33,681 nucleotides of DNA, taken from assembly GCA_018396535.1 (NCBI GenBank), contig JAGTQC010000010.1, forward strand, positions 1-33,681, written 5' to 3'. The notes under the pieces were generated by a model. The model was not told the DNA's origin. It ran no database searches and worked only from the letters and a program-made list of their open reading frames with translations. Position numbers and translations under genes: made by a program. This document shows, in pieces, positions 33,397-33,681 of this stretch; the stretch's first letter is position 1; every line of letters starts with the position of its first letter. The stretch is from Candidatus Bathyarchaeota archaeon. Its GTDB lineage: Archaea; Thermoproteota; CALKCG01; B24; DRYS01.

Positions 33397-33681
33397 CTAC
33401 ATTATAGCTATGGTTGTTGCTGCGTAGTGTGCTGATGTTATGAGTATTGCTAAGGTTATCGATGCTGTCATTCCTATGGCGAATGGCATAGCTATATCTT
33501 CGTATAGTTTTGTTCCTCCTATTCTTAGGACTATAAGCTTAGCTATATACGCTACTATACTAGGTACTAAAACGTTATAGTACATCCAGCCTAGGCCCAT
33601 GGTTACTCCTGCAGGGTTTAGTGGGAACCATGGGTATCTGGCATGCATTATGTAGGTTATCGATGTGATAGCGAATCCTAT
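33397..33681 (-). CDS. Multi-span membrane protein, C-terminal part (DUF6784/DUF6785, oligopeptide-transporter-like)
   Basis: The gene runs off the window: the frame is open from 33681 to the stop at 33397. The visible 94 residues read IGFAITSITYIMHARYPWFPLNPAGV, then a membrane span around YYNVLVPSIVAYIAKLIVLRIGGTKLYE and a second span up to ALLITSAHYAAT-type residues at the end. The WFPLNPAG and LRxGGxKLYE blocks resemble the C-terminal domain of large DUF6785-type membrane proteins. The first ATG seen (33648) is probably internal. Substrate unknown. Confidence 0.6.
   Translation of the reverse strand: MGFAITSITYIMHARYPWFPLNPAGVTMGLGWMYYNVLVPSIVAYIAKLIVLRIGGTKLYEDIAMPFAIGMTASITLAILITSAHYAATTIAIM

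Overview
The window is a gene-dense stretch of an archaeal chromosome, most likely a thermophilic member of the Thermoproteota/TACK group. The gene set is archaeal: RadA, the EndA tRNA-splicing endonuclease, an Lhr-type helicase, a THEP1-type NTPase, archaeal RqcH/NEMF, a Mut7-C nuclease, AMMECR1 and a HEPN/nucleotidyltransferase pair. Promoters are archaeal TATA boxes, some about 26 bp from a start codon (leaderless). Internal genes use GGTGAT/GGAGG-type ribosome sites. The one structured RNA gene, an SRP (7S) RNA on the minus strand, is far richer in G+C than its surroundings, as expected for high growth temperature. Genus and species cannot be read from the sequence.

Layout. 1-327: truncated ABC ATPase. 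345-4164 (-): tldD, tldE and a URO-D-fold protein, probably one operon. 4224-7310 (+): a Qng1/DUF2419-like protein with an iron-sulfur-type Cys cluster, a membrane-anchored Lon-like protease, tRNA endonuclease and a PA14-like protein. 7351-9397 (-): a 51-residue zinc-ribbon protein, a MurG/UGT-like glycosyltransferase and AMMECR1. 9500-11434 (+): dihydroorotase and Mut7-C nuclease. 11347-13882 (-): CBS/zinc-ribbon protein and RqcH. 13.8-15.6 kb: a small membrane protein (+), then an unknown helical protein and RadA (-). 15.7-17.2 kb (+): two-subunit class I fumarase, whose last codons overlap the SRP RNA gene (-). 17.6-25.3 kb (+): corrinoid protein, phosphohexomutase, then an HtrA protease, a giant FtsX-type permease and a PMT-family glycosyltransferase packed as one operon. 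25.3-26.9 kb: two convergent sugar-isomerase-like TIM barrels, the first apparently starting with CTG. 27.1-30.4 kb: Lhr helicase (+) and THEP1 NTPase (-).

30.4-32.1 kb looks accessory. It holds a broken fragment of a rhamnogalacturonan-lyase-like protein, about 425 bases of AT-rich sequence without a gene, and a HEPN/MNT toxin-antitoxin-like pair. The window ends with a second URO-D-fold protein and the C-terminal end of a multi-span membrane protein (both -).

The most unusual points are the Qng1-like protein with repeated Cys spacing, the CTG start with a perfect ribosome site, the HtrA/FtsX/PMT operon, the decayed island at 30.4-31.3 kb, frequent 3' overlaps between convergent genes, and a marked abundance of the tetramer CTAG. 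I did not find a clear new defence or mobile system.
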